In this document: positions 8,247-16,130 of the stretch, piece after piece
Numbering within the stretch: the first letter of the stretch is position 1
Layout of the letters: every line of letters begins with the position of its first letter
Assembly: GCA_019136435.1 (NCBI GenBank)
Contig: JAGVUD010000190.1
Span: 1-35,271 of the forward strand
Length of the DNA stretch: 35,271 nt
Origin: Armatimonadota bacterium
GTDB lineage: Bacteria > Armatimonadota > UBA5829 > DSUL01
Direction: 5' to 3'
Notes under the pieces: generated by a model
What the model was told of the DNA's origin: nothing
Database searches by the model: none
The model's input: the letters and a program-made list of their open reading frames with translations, nothing else
Translations under genes and position numbers: made by a program

Positions 8247-8255
8247 TGGTAGAAT
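8247..8255 (+). promoter_or_regulatory. Extended -10 promoter for hicBA
   Basis: TGGTAGAAT is a TGn extended -10 hexamer. It ends nine bases before the hicB ATG at 8265, so the transcript would be leaderless or nearly so. No -35 match is visible, as is common for extended -10 promoters, and no clear Shine-Dalgarno lies before the ATG, which fits leaderless initiation. Confidence 0.45.
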
Positions 8256-8264
8256 CGTTGTGTC

Positions 8265-8471
8265 ATGGACATCAAGGTGCATCTTCAGATGGGTGAGAGC
8301 GGCAAGATCGTCGCTTCCGCGCCGGTGCTTCCCGGCTGCTGGTCTCAGGGCAGCACCCGCGAGGAAGCCCTGGCGAACATCCGCGAGGCGATTCGGGCGT
8401 GGCTCGAAACAGAGCAGGCCAAGGCGGCAAGTGCTCCCGCCTCAGCCGAGGTCGCGACGGTTTCGGTCTAG
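8265..8471 (+). CDS. hicB: HicB-family antitoxin (minimal, no DNA-binding domain)
   Basis: This 68-residue protein has the partial RNase H-like fold of HicB/UPF0150 antitoxins: a beta strand start (MDIKVHLQ), the conserved SAPVLPGCWSQGSTREEAL segment and an amphipathic helix (NIREAIRAWLE). HicB binds and neutralises the HicA mRNA interferase. The C-terminus after about residue 50 is a short Ala/Ser tail without the helix-turn-helix or ribbon-helix-helix that many HicB proteins use for autoregulation. It lies seven bases upstream of hicA, so the order is antitoxin first, opposite to Escherichia hicAB. The gene may also be a stand-alone HicB-like protein, but the hicA partner makes a toxin-antitoxin pair the best reading. 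Confidence 0.85.
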   Translation: MDIKVHLQMGESGKIVASAPVLPGCWSQGSTREEALANIREAIRAWLETEQAKAASAPASAEVATVSV

Positions 8472-8478
8472 CGCTTTC

Positions 8479-8703
8479 GTGCCGCCGCTACCTGTCATAA
8501 GCGGTCGAGAAGCGCGCAGAGCCTTTGAGCAGGCCGGATGGGTGCTGGCGCGCCGTCGGGGCAGCCATATGGTGATGTCAAAGGCGGGCGTTGCGGTGAA
8601 CCTGACAGTCCCTGATCACAGGGAGCTTGACGCGGGGCTACTGCGAGGGCTCATCCGCGACTCAGGGCTTTCCGTGGATGAGTTCCTGGCGCTGCTGGGC
8701 TAG
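8479..8703 (+). CDS. hicA: HicA-family mRNA interferase toxin
   Basis: The 74-residue product has the compact double-stranded-RNA-binding-like fold of HicA: SGREARRAFEQAGWVLARRR, the catalytic histidine H30 in RGSH, a second strand pair (VNLTVPDHRELDAG) and a closing helix (LLRGLIRDSGLSVDEFLALL). HicA cleaves mRNA when not bound by HicB. I place the start at GTG 8479, because PPLPVISGRE is a normal HicA N-terminus and the gene then follows hicB by seven bases. The frame stays open much further upstream, but that part is out-of-frame hicB and repeat sequence. The stop is TAG at 8701-8703. Confidence 0.85.
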   Translation: MPPLPVISGREARRAFEQAGWVLARRRGSHMVMSKAGVAVNLTVPDHRELDAGLLRGLIRDSGLSVDEFLALLG

Positions 8704-8742
8704 AGCGGTCAGCCTGGAGCGTGCGGTTCACGCCGGGTCCGG

Positions 8743-9825
8743 CTACGACAACTCGTCGTAGACCTTCGCCAGCTTGTCGGAGTAGTGATACCAGGTGTTG
8801 TTGAGAGCAGTCTCGCGCGCGGCCTGGCCCATCGTCTCCCGCAGCCCCGGGTTGTCGCGAAAGAGCAGAATCCGCTCCTTGATCGCCTCCACGTCGCGGG
8901 TGGGCACCACGAACCCGTTCACGCCTTCCTCCACGACATCCCTCGCCCCCGTGTTGTCCGAAATCACCACCGGCACCCCGCAAGCCATAGCCTCGGTCAC
9001 GACCATCCCGAACCCGTCCTCCACCGAAGGGAACACGAACAGCGTGCCCTGGCGGTACAGCTCGGCCAGCTCCGGCCGCGAGTCCACATGCCCCACGATC
9101 TTCAGTCCCGGCAGGCCCTCATACTGCTTCAGCATCCCGACCGCGTCGTTCAGCACCACCCCGAGCAGCCAGAGTTCCGCGTCCTTGAGCGCCATTTCCT
9201 TCCACGCCTGCAGCAGATACTGCGGGCCCTTCCGCAGGCACACCATGCCGCAGTAGACGACCCGGAACACGCCGTCGCGCTTCGGCCCCGGAGTGAACGC
9301 TTCGGTATCCACGCCGTAGTTGATGACGCGCACTTTCGATTCGGGCACGCCGTGTTTCACGAGGCTCTGCTTCGCGAACTCGCTGCAGACGACGACCCGG
9401 TCCGCCATCTCGATTTCGCGGATGGCTTTCCGGATCTCGAACGGGGCGGCGCTGCGGCCCTTGAAGCCGTACTTTCGCTGCTCCGCGCCGACGAGCGCGC
9501 TCATCTCGAGCGGGTGCGTGTTCGGGCGCTCGAGCACCAGCCGCGCTCCCGTCTTCGCCGCCCGCCTGAACGAGAACAGCGTCTGGTTCGTCCATCCGTG
9601 AAAGATGCCGCCCGGTGTCAGAAACCTGCGCGCGGCCAGGTCGTGTCCGTTGTCCACCAGCAGCATATCGAGCGAGAAGCGCGCGCGGAAGCGGTAGGGA
9701 ATGCGCGTTCGCATCGCAGCCATTCTGGTTTCGGGAACGATGCGGATCAGCTCCGGCGGCACCTGGCACTCGGCCGCTGACGGCACGTACACCTTTCCGA
9801 GACGCCCCTGCCTGTGTGCCGCCAT
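8743..9825 (-). CDS. GT-B fold glycosyltransferase (GT4-like)
   Basis: A 360-residue retaining glycosyltransferase of the GT4 type, probably cytoplasmic and acting in surface polysaccharide assembly. The C-terminal Rossmann domain has the donor-binding segment EDGFGMVVTEAMACGVPVV (E-x7-E motif), preceded by VINYGVDTEAFTPGP and VVYCGMVCLRKGPQYLLQAW. ATG 9825 is the first standard start. In-frame sequence upstream is coding-like: it reads (I)PQVQHSIARPFATWGCGY... back to a TAA at 9916-9918, with no ATG, GTG or TTG. The real start may therefore be a rare ATT (9900) or ATA (9909), or an indel may hide it. The upstream acetyltransferase ends at 9902, so the genes would overlap or abut. Confidence 0.88.
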   Translation of the reverse strand: MAAHRQGRLGKVYVPSAAECQVPPELIRIVPETRMAAMRTRIPYRFRARFSLDMLLVDNGHDLAARRFLTPGGIFHGWTNQTLFSFRRAAKTGARLVLERPNTHPLEMSALVGAEQRKYGFKGRSAAPFEIRKAIREIEMADRVVVCSEFAKQSLVKHGVPESKVRVINYGVDTEAFTPGPKRDGVFRVVYCGMVCLRKGPQYLLQAWKEMALKDAELWLLGVVLNDAVGMLKQYEGLPGLKIVGHVDSRPELAELYRQGTLFVFPSVEDGFGMVVTEAMACGVPVVISDNTGARDVVEEGVNGFVVPTRDVEAIKERILLFRDNPGLRETMGQAARETALNNTWYHYSDKLAKVYDELS

Positions 9826-9901
9826 GCAGCCCTGATACGCAATGTACCCGCACCCCCACGTCGCGAACGGGCGGGCTATCGAGTGCTGAACCTGTGGAAT
9901 A

Positions 9902-10415
9902 CTATCTATTGCGAATTACCTTTGCCGGAATGCCGCCCACGACAACCCCCGGCGGAACGTCCTTCGTCACGACTGCTCCCGCCGCGACAACCGAGCCGTC
10001 GCCGATCGTGACTCCGGGAGTGATGACGGCGAAGTTGCAGATCCAGACGTCCTTGCCGATGATGCGTGTGCGCGATGATGGTGCAGAACTGCGACAGCAG
10101 CGTATGGTCGCCGATTTCGATACGCGCGCCGCCAGTGCGCACGTTGCAGAACTCCCCGATGCCCGTGCGCTTGCCGATAATCAGCGCGGCGTTGTTCTCC
10201 TTGGGCTCCCGCGTCTCGTTGGTGATCCAGACCATGCTGTGCTGCAGAATCGCCGAGCCTTCGCCCATTTCGAACGCACACCAGGGGTCCCACTTGATGT
10301 CCGCCGAGTAGTGGATGCTCGGGAACCGCCGGCGTATTTCCCACGCGGCGATATCGTTCTTTATGACATGCTTGGCGCGTCCCCAGACATCGAGCGCATA
10401 GCTGCCCCAGTTCAT
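9902..10415 (-). pseudogene. Hexapeptide-repeat acetyltransferase, frameshifted
   Basis: Residues 1-133 in the first frame (start ATG 10415) carry left-handed beta-helix hexapeptides such as [26 protein letters not shown], ending at CTIIAHTH. The C-terminal half continues in a different frame: [37 protein letters not shown] and [11 protein letters not shown], ending at TAG 9902-9904. This is the classical WbbJ/LacA-type C-terminus, so a gain of one or loss of two bases near 10060-10080 breaks the gene. Such enzymes O- or N-acetylate sugars. It sits between two glycosyltransferases; its ATG overlaps the GT2 stop (ATGA). A sequencing error is as likely as true inactivation. Confidence 0.82.
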
Positions 10416-11365
10416 GCCTTCTTATACTCCCTGCAGGCGCGCGGAGTTGCAAGCAGATGCGCAAGCTCCCGCTCGCTCCAGCGGCCCGGCGCCGGGTTCG
10501 GCCGGGTTCCCGCGAGCTTTCTTGCTTCCTTTGCGGCCTGCGCCAGCGTCCGGTCGCCGCGTACCGCCGCTTTGGCTATCATCAGCAGCATCCAGAGCCT
10601 GTGCTCCCGGAGCATGTGCCGGTCGTGGATGTTTTTGATCAGGAACGCTATCCGGTTGCGCCACACGATAGCCTGCCGCCGTTCGGCCTGCGACGTGCTG
10701 TTGACGGTCTGGTGCGGATGCCGGTGCCAGGCGATGGCCCGCGGCTCGTTGACGCACCGCCAGCCGCGCATCCACGCGCGCCAGCACAGGTCTATGTCTT
10801 CCCAGAAATACGGCGCATAAAGCGCATCGAATCCCCCGAGCGCATCGAAGCGCTCCTTCTTCACGACCATGGCGCCCCCGACGGCAAACGCGATGTCGGT
10901 CCGGTCTGCCTGGAACAGCTCTGGCTGCCCGCCTCCCGGGAACTCGGTGTGAAACAGCCCGCGCCGGAAAGGCAGCGCGGTCACGCCGGCATTGCCCGAG
11001 CCTTCCGACGTCTTCAGGTGGAAGCCCGCGGCGAACACGTCCTCCGGCGCGCATGCCTCACAAGCTGCTGTCAGGCACTCGGGCGCGAGTTCCATGTCCG
11101 TCATGCAGACGGCGACGAGATCGGCTCGCGCGGCGCGAACGCCGCCGTTGACAGCCGCGCCGAAGCCACCGTTAGCAGCCCTGGGGATGACCTCAACGTC
11201 CGGCGCCGCTTCGCGCGCGGCTTCGGCGCTGCCGTCCGTGCTTGCGTCGTCAACGACGATGATCTGCGAGGCGCCCGCCAGACGCGCCGACTGCGCGACG
11301 GAGGGCAGGAACTGCCGCAGCAGCTCCGACCCGTTGTAGGCCGGCACGACAACGGCAAGCGTCAT
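10412..11365 (-). CDS. GT2-family (GT-A fold) glycosyltransferase
   Basis: A 317-residue inverting glycosyltransferase. The N-terminus VVVPAYNGSELLRQFL and IIVVDDASTDGS are the nucleotide-sugar binding strands, CMTDMELAP is at the DxD position, and GGFDALYAPYFWEDIDLCWRA contains the ED acceptor motif typical of rhamnosyl/GlcNAc-transferase-like GT2 proteins. It starts at ATG 11365. It is the first of three overlapping or abutting polysaccharide genes (GT2, acetyltransferase, GT4). The donor and acceptor cannot be read from the sequence. No transmembrane segment is evident. Confidence 0.92.
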   Translation of the reverse strand: MTLAVVVPAYNGSELLRQFLPSVAQSARLAGASQIIVVDDASTDGSAEAAREAAPDVEVIPRAANGGFGAAVNGGVRAARADLVAVCMTDMELAPECLTAACEACAPEDVFAAGFHLKTSEGSGNAGVTALPFRRGLFHTEFPGGGQPELFQADRTDIAFAVGGAMVVKKERFDALGGFDALYAPYFWEDIDLCWRAWMRGWRCVNEPRAIAWHRHPHQTVNSTSQAERRQAIVWRNRIAFLIKNIHDRHMLREHRLWMLLMIAKAAVRGDRTLAQAAKEARKLAGTRPNPAPGRWSERELAHLLATPRACREYKKA

Positions 11366-11435
11366 CCAGTCCGTGCTTTCGCCGAATGTCCCCCGCGCAC
11401 AATCGCCATGCCGTGCCTCATCGCCTGCCCGCCGC

Positions 11436-12353
11436 CTACGGGGCAGACGCCAGTTTCACCGCGTCCGCCGTGAGCGGCTTGCCCTGTCCCTCGTTCTTGC
11501 CGGAGACGATGACCCGCGTCCCGGGCTTCGCGAAGGCGGGCAGCGCCTTCGACAGAACCGTCTTCGCCCGCGCCGGGCTCAGTTTCGCCGGCTTCTGCCC
11601 GAACGTCAGCACCTGGTCGGCAAGCAGGTTCATGCGGGTTTTGTCGGCTGCAACAGTGTCAATCACGCCCGCGAGGGCAATCTCGCCAGCCTTGAGCGCG
11701 GGCCAGGCAATGCCGGACCCCTGCGAGGGCTGCGCCCGGGCGCCCGCCGGGGCGCCCGCCGATGGCGCGCCCGGATTGTAGCCCGGAAAACTGAGCGAGC
11801 TGATCATCATCCTGACAGCGTCATCCACCTGCGACTCACGCGTCTTGGGGCCCATCGCCGCAACTCCGACGGCGTATTTCGAATTGCCCGGCAGAGGGCT
11901 GATGGCGCCCGCCTGCACTCCGTCGCCGCTGCCGATTGCCTGCTTGATCCATGCCTCCTGGGCCATCGCGACGGCTGCTTTCGGAATGGTGAACGTGAAG
12001 CCGTTGAACACGATCCCCTGCCCTGAGTTCGCCTGCCAGCGCCGTACCGCTGCCTGAGGGGCCTGCATGCTCATCATCGCCAGCGTCTGTTCCAGCATTA
12101 CCGCCGGGGGGACCCCATCCTTCTCCGACGCCACGAACACCGCGTACACCATCCCGCCTCCGGTGAAGGCCTCCGCGAACATGTCCTGGCCGGGCGGAAT
12201 GGCGACGGTCTGTTTGTCGCTGGCGGATGGGAGGTGGAGCGCGAACCCGTAGCGCGGATACTGAAGCTGGGTCACCTTCCCCGTGCCCGGAGTCTGCGCG
12301 AACGCCATGCCCGCCGCGCACAGAATTACAACTATGGTTGTGAAAAGTCTCAT
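11436..12353 (-). CDS. Secreted protein of unknown function
   Basis: The 305-residue product has a clear signal peptide (MRLFTTIVVILCAAGMAFAQ, cleavage near residue 19). I do not recognise the family. Residues about 25-190 are a beta-rich region (YGFALHLPS, YAVFVASEK, GFTFTIPKAAVAMAQEAW) that resembles small stress-response or DUF1795-like periplasmic folds only vaguely. A Pro/Ala/Gly linker (about 193-215) leads to a C-terminal region (AGVIDTVAADKTRMNLLADQ, RVIVSGKN) with the pattern of a small beta-barrel. A GGAG six bases before ATG 12353 supports the start. It lies 24 bases after the ThuA-like gene and is probably co-transcribed with it. Confidence 0.75.
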   Translation of the reverse strand: MRLFTTIVVILCAAGMAFAQTPGTGKVTQLQYPRYGFALHLPSASDKQTVAIPPGQDMFAEAFTGGGMVYAVFVASEKDGVPPAVMLEQTLAMMSMQAPQAAVRRWQANSGQGIVFNGFTFTIPKAAVAMAQEAWIKQAIGSGDGVQAGAISPLPGNSKYAVGVAAMGPKTRESQVDDAVRMMISSLSFPGYNPGAPSAGAPAGARAQPSQGSGIAWPALKAGEIALAGVIDTVAADKTRMNLLADQVLTFGQKPAKLSPARAKTVLSKALPAFAKPGTRVIVSGKNEGQGKPLTADAVKLASAP

Positions 12354-12377
12354 ATCAATCTCCGTCAGATCGGGCCG

Positions 12378-13007
12378 TCAGACTCCGGGTTTGCCCGCCC
12401 AGAGCGTCCCCCGCTTCAGAAGCAGCCCGAAGTTCTCGTCCTGGCAGGCCGCCGGGTCGTGCCCGAGCGCAAGGTAGAAGACGCGGCCCTTGCCCCACTG
12501 CTTTGTCCACGCCACCGGCCGCGCGATCCCCTGCCAGAGGGCCGTCGCAAGCACGTCTACGCGCGGGTCGTAGTCGGTGATGTACTGCTCGTCCGTCACC
12601 GTGAACTCGTCCAGCCCGTCTGTTATCTCGTGCTCCCGGTCGAGCACGCTGACCATGTAGCTGCGATAGTGCGGGTGCGTCACGAACTGACCGCCCACCA
12701 GCGCCCGGTACTCCTCCGAGTCCTTGAACGAGTCCGCGCCCGAGTGTATCGGCACGAACCCCTTGCCGCTGGCGACGAACCCGCACAGCCCGTCGCGCTG
12801 GGCGGCAGTCAGGGACCCGATCGTATAGTACAACACGACCGCGTCGAATGCCCCCTCGCCGAGTTTCGTGAAGACATCGAGATCGTCTTCGACATGCGTA
12901 ACGTCGAAGTCGCCCGCCGCGTCGAGATGCTTCTTGATTTCGACGCCGCAGCCCTTGTGATCGTGAATTTCGCCGCCTGTGAACAATAAGACCCTGGTTT
13001 TCGCCAT
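12378..13007 (-). CDS. ThuA-like (glutamine-amidotransferase-fold) protein
   Basis: A 209-residue protein with the ThuA domain: VLLFTGGEIHDHKG at the N-terminus, FDAVVLYYT, a GLCGFVASGKGFVPIHSG turn in place of the class I amidotransferase nucleophile elbow, HEITDGLDEF and GKGRVFYLALGHD near the end. ThuA was named for trehalose utilisation and the domain is common in sugar-catabolic loci, but the reaction of most members is unknown. It lacks a signal peptide, so it is cytoplasmic. ATG 13007 has GAGG four bases upstream. It is divergent from the secreted glycoside-hydrolase-like cluster at 13193, so a shared control region is likely. Confidence 0.88.
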   Translation of the reverse strand: MAKTRVLLFTGGEIHDHKGCGVEIKKHLDAAGDFDVTHVEDDLDVFTKLGEGAFDAVVLYYTIGSLTAAQRDGLCGFVASGKGFVPIHSGADSFKDSEEYRALVGGQFVTHPHYRSYMVSVLDREHEITDGLDEFTVTDEQYITDYDPRVDVLATALWQGIARPVAWTKQWGKGRVFYLALGHDPAACQDENFGLLLKRGTLWAGKPGV

Positions 13008-13047
13008 TTACCTCACTCCAATTTCTGTTGTGGCCACATGGGACTTG

Positions 13048-13062
13048 CCGGGCGGCGCCCGG
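13048..13062. other. GC hairpin in the divergent thuA-like / hydrolase spacer
   Basis: CCGGGC, GGC, GCCCGG form a perfect 6-bp stem in the 185-bp spacer 13008-13192. On the + strand it is followed by TTTTCC, like a short terminator, yet no + transcript is known to enter it. It may be a regulatory or early-termination hairpin in the leader of the 13193 gene, or chance in GC-rich DNA. Confidence 0.25.
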
Positions 13063-13192
13063 TTTTCCTGCCTCAGACGCGCATGTCGAATCAAAGAGCC
13101 TGCCTCCCGAGCGCTTCCGCAGGAGCATGAGGCCGCGGTCGGGAAGAATGAGGGGAGGCTTCACCGCGAAGCCGGGGAGGAACACCGTTTCG

Positions 13193-16126
13193 ATGGATCT
13201 CAACGCGCTCGTTCTGATGCTGACCCTGACAGTCCTTTGCGCTGTGTGCTGCGCGGCGGCGCCCGAGAATTTGTACACAGCCGATCTGGTCGCCTATCCT
13301 GGCGCATGGGCGTTCGACATCCCACGCGAGTCCATCATTCTCGTGAGCGACGATCAGCTCGAAGCGCTTTCCGACCCCGACCGAAAGCTGGACCTCAGCC
13401 TCACGTTCGACAAGCGCGAAGAGAGCCTGCGGCAGGTCTGCGAACGCGCGAAGGCCCGCGGGTGCCGCACGCTCATCGTTGCGTTCGACCATTTCTTCAA
13501 GCAGTACCGCCCCGGGCAGGACGCCCCGCGCCGCCTCACTCCCGACATGCCCGAATACGTGCGGCTCATCGCAAAGATCAGCAAGTTCGCGCAAGAATAC
13601 GGTCTGGGCCTGGAACTCAGCCTGCTCTCGCCACTCGAGATCGGGCCGGCCTACGCGAAAGCGACCGGCGAATCAGGCGTCTGGATGCACTATCGCAAGG
13701 GCCTGCGCGACCCGAAATCGGGAGCGTTCAGCGTGCAGGTGTGGCGGCAGAAGCGCTGGGTGAACAACAAGGGGCCGCTCGATATCAAAGACGCGGGCGT
13801 GCGGGTGTTCGCGTTCAGCGAGCAGCCCATCTGGGGCACGCCCTACCGCGCCGTGGACCCCGCGAGCATCGTCGAAATCACGAAGGACGCGCGCGTGGAG
13901 GCGTGGCCGTCGGAGCTGAAAACCGGAGAGTACCTGGCGCAGCGAATCCGCGTCTACGGCAAGGGCGATTCGGCGGGCGCGCGCAACCGGGTGCTTGTGG
14001 TGCAAAGCTACGAGACGCCCGAGATGGACTACTTCAGCCCGAAGGCCCTCCCTTACCTCAAGAAGCTCGTGGACGGCTACGCCGATGCCGGCGTGACGCT
14101 GAACGCGCTCTACTCCGACGAGATGCATATCCAGCAGGACTGGGGCTATCACAACCACCACGACAACGGTGAGTTCGCGCTTCGTTACGTCAGCCCGCAC
14201 CTGGCGGCCGAATACGCGCGGCGCTTCGGCGCGGAGTACTCCGATTTCGCGAAGTATCTGATCTACTTCTGCTCGGGGCAGGAGGATACGGCCAACGATC
14301 TCTCCGCCAGGACCGCCGTGCAGCACGTGTTCGGCACGTCTCCCGCCGATATCCACCGCACCATGCTCTTCCGGGCGCGCTACTATAGCCTGCTTCAGGA
14401 TGGGGTTGTGGATCTGTTCGTTCAGGCGAAGCGCCACGCCGAGGAGCGCTTCGGGCACAGGCTGGAGGCGAGGGCGCACGCGACCTGGGCCGAGAGCCCG
14501 ACCTGCGACCGGTGGGACAGCGGGCAGGTGAATGAGAACACGCGGCGCTATGAGTACACCGGCGACTTCCTCTGGTCCAACACGGTTCACCAGTCCGCGG
14601 CCGCCTGCTCGGACTACTTCCGCTGGGGCGACTTTCTGACGGGCAACGGCAACGACCACGCGGAGGGCGGCTGGCTCGATCGCAACTATCTTGGCCTGAC
14701 GCTTGCCTGCTCGACGGGCATTCTTAACGAGGTGCCCTTCTCGTACGGGGCGCACTGGGGGATGCCGGGCGAGATTGCCCGCAGGCGCAACTGGCTGACG
14801 GCGGCCTTCGGAACGAGCGGGAGCATGTACGGTCTCGTGCAGGGGATGGAGCACCGCGACGTTGACGTGCTGGTGCTCTATCCGCTCGACCTGGTTTCGG
14901 TTGACGAGCGCTTCGGAAGCTGGATGACTCAGTACGGCTACGCGAACCTGATTACTCCGGCGAAGCTGCTGGAGATGGGAAAGGTGGAAGGTGGGGCTAT
15001 CAGAATCGCCGGGCGGTCGTTTGGCACGCTGGTGGCTCAGTTCGAACCGTTTCCTTCGCGAAAGCTCATCAGTATGATGCGCGAGTTTGCCGAGGGGGGC
15101 GGGCGCGTCGTCTGGAGCGGGCCACCGCCGCTTCTCTGCGCCGAAGGCGACGACATACAGGGCGAGTGGCGCGATCTGTTCGGCTGCGAGCACAACTACG
15201 CGCAGGACTGGGGGATGCGCGTCCCCGGGCGGCAGGTGACGTTCGAGGGCGATCTCGCGGGAGTTGCGCCGATGACCGTTCTCACAAGCTTCGTCGTGGA
15301 CCGGTTCTACCCGGTGACGCCTCGCGAGGGCGCCGGGGTCGCGGCGCGTTCGGGGCAGCATGTGCTGGGCGTCACGCGCTCTGTTGGAAAGGGCACAGCG
15401 GCGTTCCTCGGCTGCCGCCTGCGCGACGACCAGTCCGCGAGTCTGGGCTATGACGTGGACACGCTGTCGCGGGTGCTGGCCGCGCTCGGGGCGTATCCGC
15501 CTTCGGGCAAGCCGGGAGCCAACGACAACACCGAGTTCGTGTCGCGCTTCGGAGATTACCTCGCCTGCCGCTTCCCGAACGGCGCGATCACGATTGCGAA
15601 CCATCTCCGGGCGCTGGAAGAAGGCTGGGAGGGCGGCTTCGCGCGCGACGCAAAGCGGGACGCGGAATACCTGGCCGCGCACCCGCTGCCGTCCGAAGGG
15701 ATTCACCTGAAGGATTTCCGCGTCAACGGGCACACGGTGACCTTCGACGGGCTGCACGCGCTGGCGTTCCGGCTGGATGATGCCGGAGACATGGCGGCGT
15801 TCGCGGGGACGCAGTTCTCGTCGGTGACGATTGACGGGCGCGAGTGGAAGTTCGCGGACGGGCCGCTTTCGCATCTTGTGTACGGCCCGGTAACGGAGGA
15901 TCGCCGGGTTGCGGGTGGGGCGGTTCTGCAGGTGCGCTTCGACGGGGCGCCTGCTGTGCGCATCCCGGCGAAGGGGCTGCCCGAAAAGGTGAAAGTGTTC
16001 GCGGAGGGCGCAACTCCGGGGAGCCGGGGCGCGGAGGCGCCGTGCCGCCGCGAAGCGGACACTCTGGTTGTCGAGCGCAAGGATGGCGTCACGCCGGGAA
16101 GATGGCTGTACGTCGTTCCGGATTGA
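13193..16126 (+). CDS. Large exported glycoside-hydrolase-like protein
   Basis: A 977-residue protein with an N-terminal signal peptide (MDLNALVLMLTLTVLCAVCC, then AAAPENLY). Residues about 35-580 look like a TIM-barrel hydrolase: LIVAFDHFFKQYRPG, GLGLELSLLSPLEIGP and NALYSDEMHIQQDWGYHNHH, where D309/E310 could be catalytic. About 610-770 resembles the amidotransferase-like domain that follows the barrel in GH42-type enzymes (DVDVLVLYPLDLVS, EFAEGGGRVVWSGPPPL). The C-terminal 180 residues are beta-rich. I cannot name the GH family or substrate. The start is ATG 13193, with GGGGAGGAA upstream and the signal peptide as support; the frame is open further upstream. It is first of a four-gene + run. 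Confidence 0.82.
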   Translation: MDLNALVLMLTLTVLCAVCCAAAPENLYTADLVAYPGAWAFDIPRESIILVSDDQLEALSDPDRKLDLSLTFDKREESLRQVCERAKARGCRTLIVAFDHFFKQYRPGQDAPRRLTPDMPEYVRLIAKISKFAQEYGLGLELSLLSPLEIGPAYAKATGESGVWMHYRKGLRDPKSGAFSVQVWRQKRWVNNKGPLDIKDAGVRVFAFSEQPIWGTPYRAVDPASIVEITKDARVEAWPSELKTGEYLAQRIRVYGKGDSAGARNRVLVVQSYETPEMDYFSPKALPYLKKLVDGYADAGVTLNALYSDEMHIQQDWGYHNHHDNGEFALRYVSPHLAAEYARRFGAEYSDFAKYLIYFCSGQEDTANDLSARTAVQHVFGTSPADIHRTMLFRARYYSLLQDGVVDLFVQAKRHAEERFGHRLEARAHATWAESPTCDRWDSGQVNENTRRYEYTGDFLWSNTVHQSAAACSDYFRWGDFLTGNGNDHAEGGWLDRNYLGLTLACSTGILNEVPFSYGAHWGMPGEIARRRNWLTAAFGTSGSMYGLVQGMEHRDVDVLVLYPLDLVSVDERFGSWMTQYGYANLITPAKLLEMGKVEGGAIRIAGRSFGTLVAQFEPFPSRKLISMMREFAEGGGRVVWSGPPPLLCAEGDDIQGEWRDLFGCEHNYAQDWGMRVPGRQVTFEGDLAGVAPMTVLTSFVVDRFYPVTPREGAGVAARSGQHVLGVTRSVGKGTAAFLGCRLRDDQSASLGYDVDTLSRVLAALGAYPPSGKPGANDNTEFVSRFGDYLACRFPNGAITIANHLRALEEGWEGGFARDAKRDAEYLAAHPLPSEGIHLKDFRVNGHTVTFDGLHALAFRLDDAGDMAAFAGTQFSSVTIDGREWKFADGPLSHLVYGPVTEDRRVAGGAVLQVRFDGAPAVRIPAKGLPEKVKVFAEGATPGSRGAEAPCRREADTLVVERKDGVTPGRWLYVVPD

Positions 16127-16130
16127 GCCT

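Larger units (their letters stand above)
7957..8264. other. Divergent intergenic spacer between nuoB and hicB
   Basis: This 308-bp stretch has no supported gene. It holds, from left to right, a GC-rich segment just upstream of nuoB with a 10-bp self-complementary GGCGCGCGCC near 7999-8008, a half copy of the dispersed palindromic element (8137-8193), and an extended -10 promoter for hicB (8247-8255). Long open frames crossing it are out of step with the codon bias of neighbouring genes and look like shadows. Confidence 0.6.

Noticed and set aside
8086-8478. Long + strand open frame running from the spacer into hicA
   Set aside because: It covers the palindromic repeat and hicB out of frame, with composition unlike protein; only the last 74 codons, from GTG 8479, match HicA.
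13048-13075. Rho-independent terminator at the GC hairpin
   Set aside because: The T-run is only four bases and no + transcript is expected to enter from the left; kept only as a weak hairpin.
13028-13192. Earlier start for the 977-residue protein
   Set aside because: The extra 55 residues are Arg/Pro-rich and would bury the signal peptide that begins at ATG 13193, which also has a good ribosome site.
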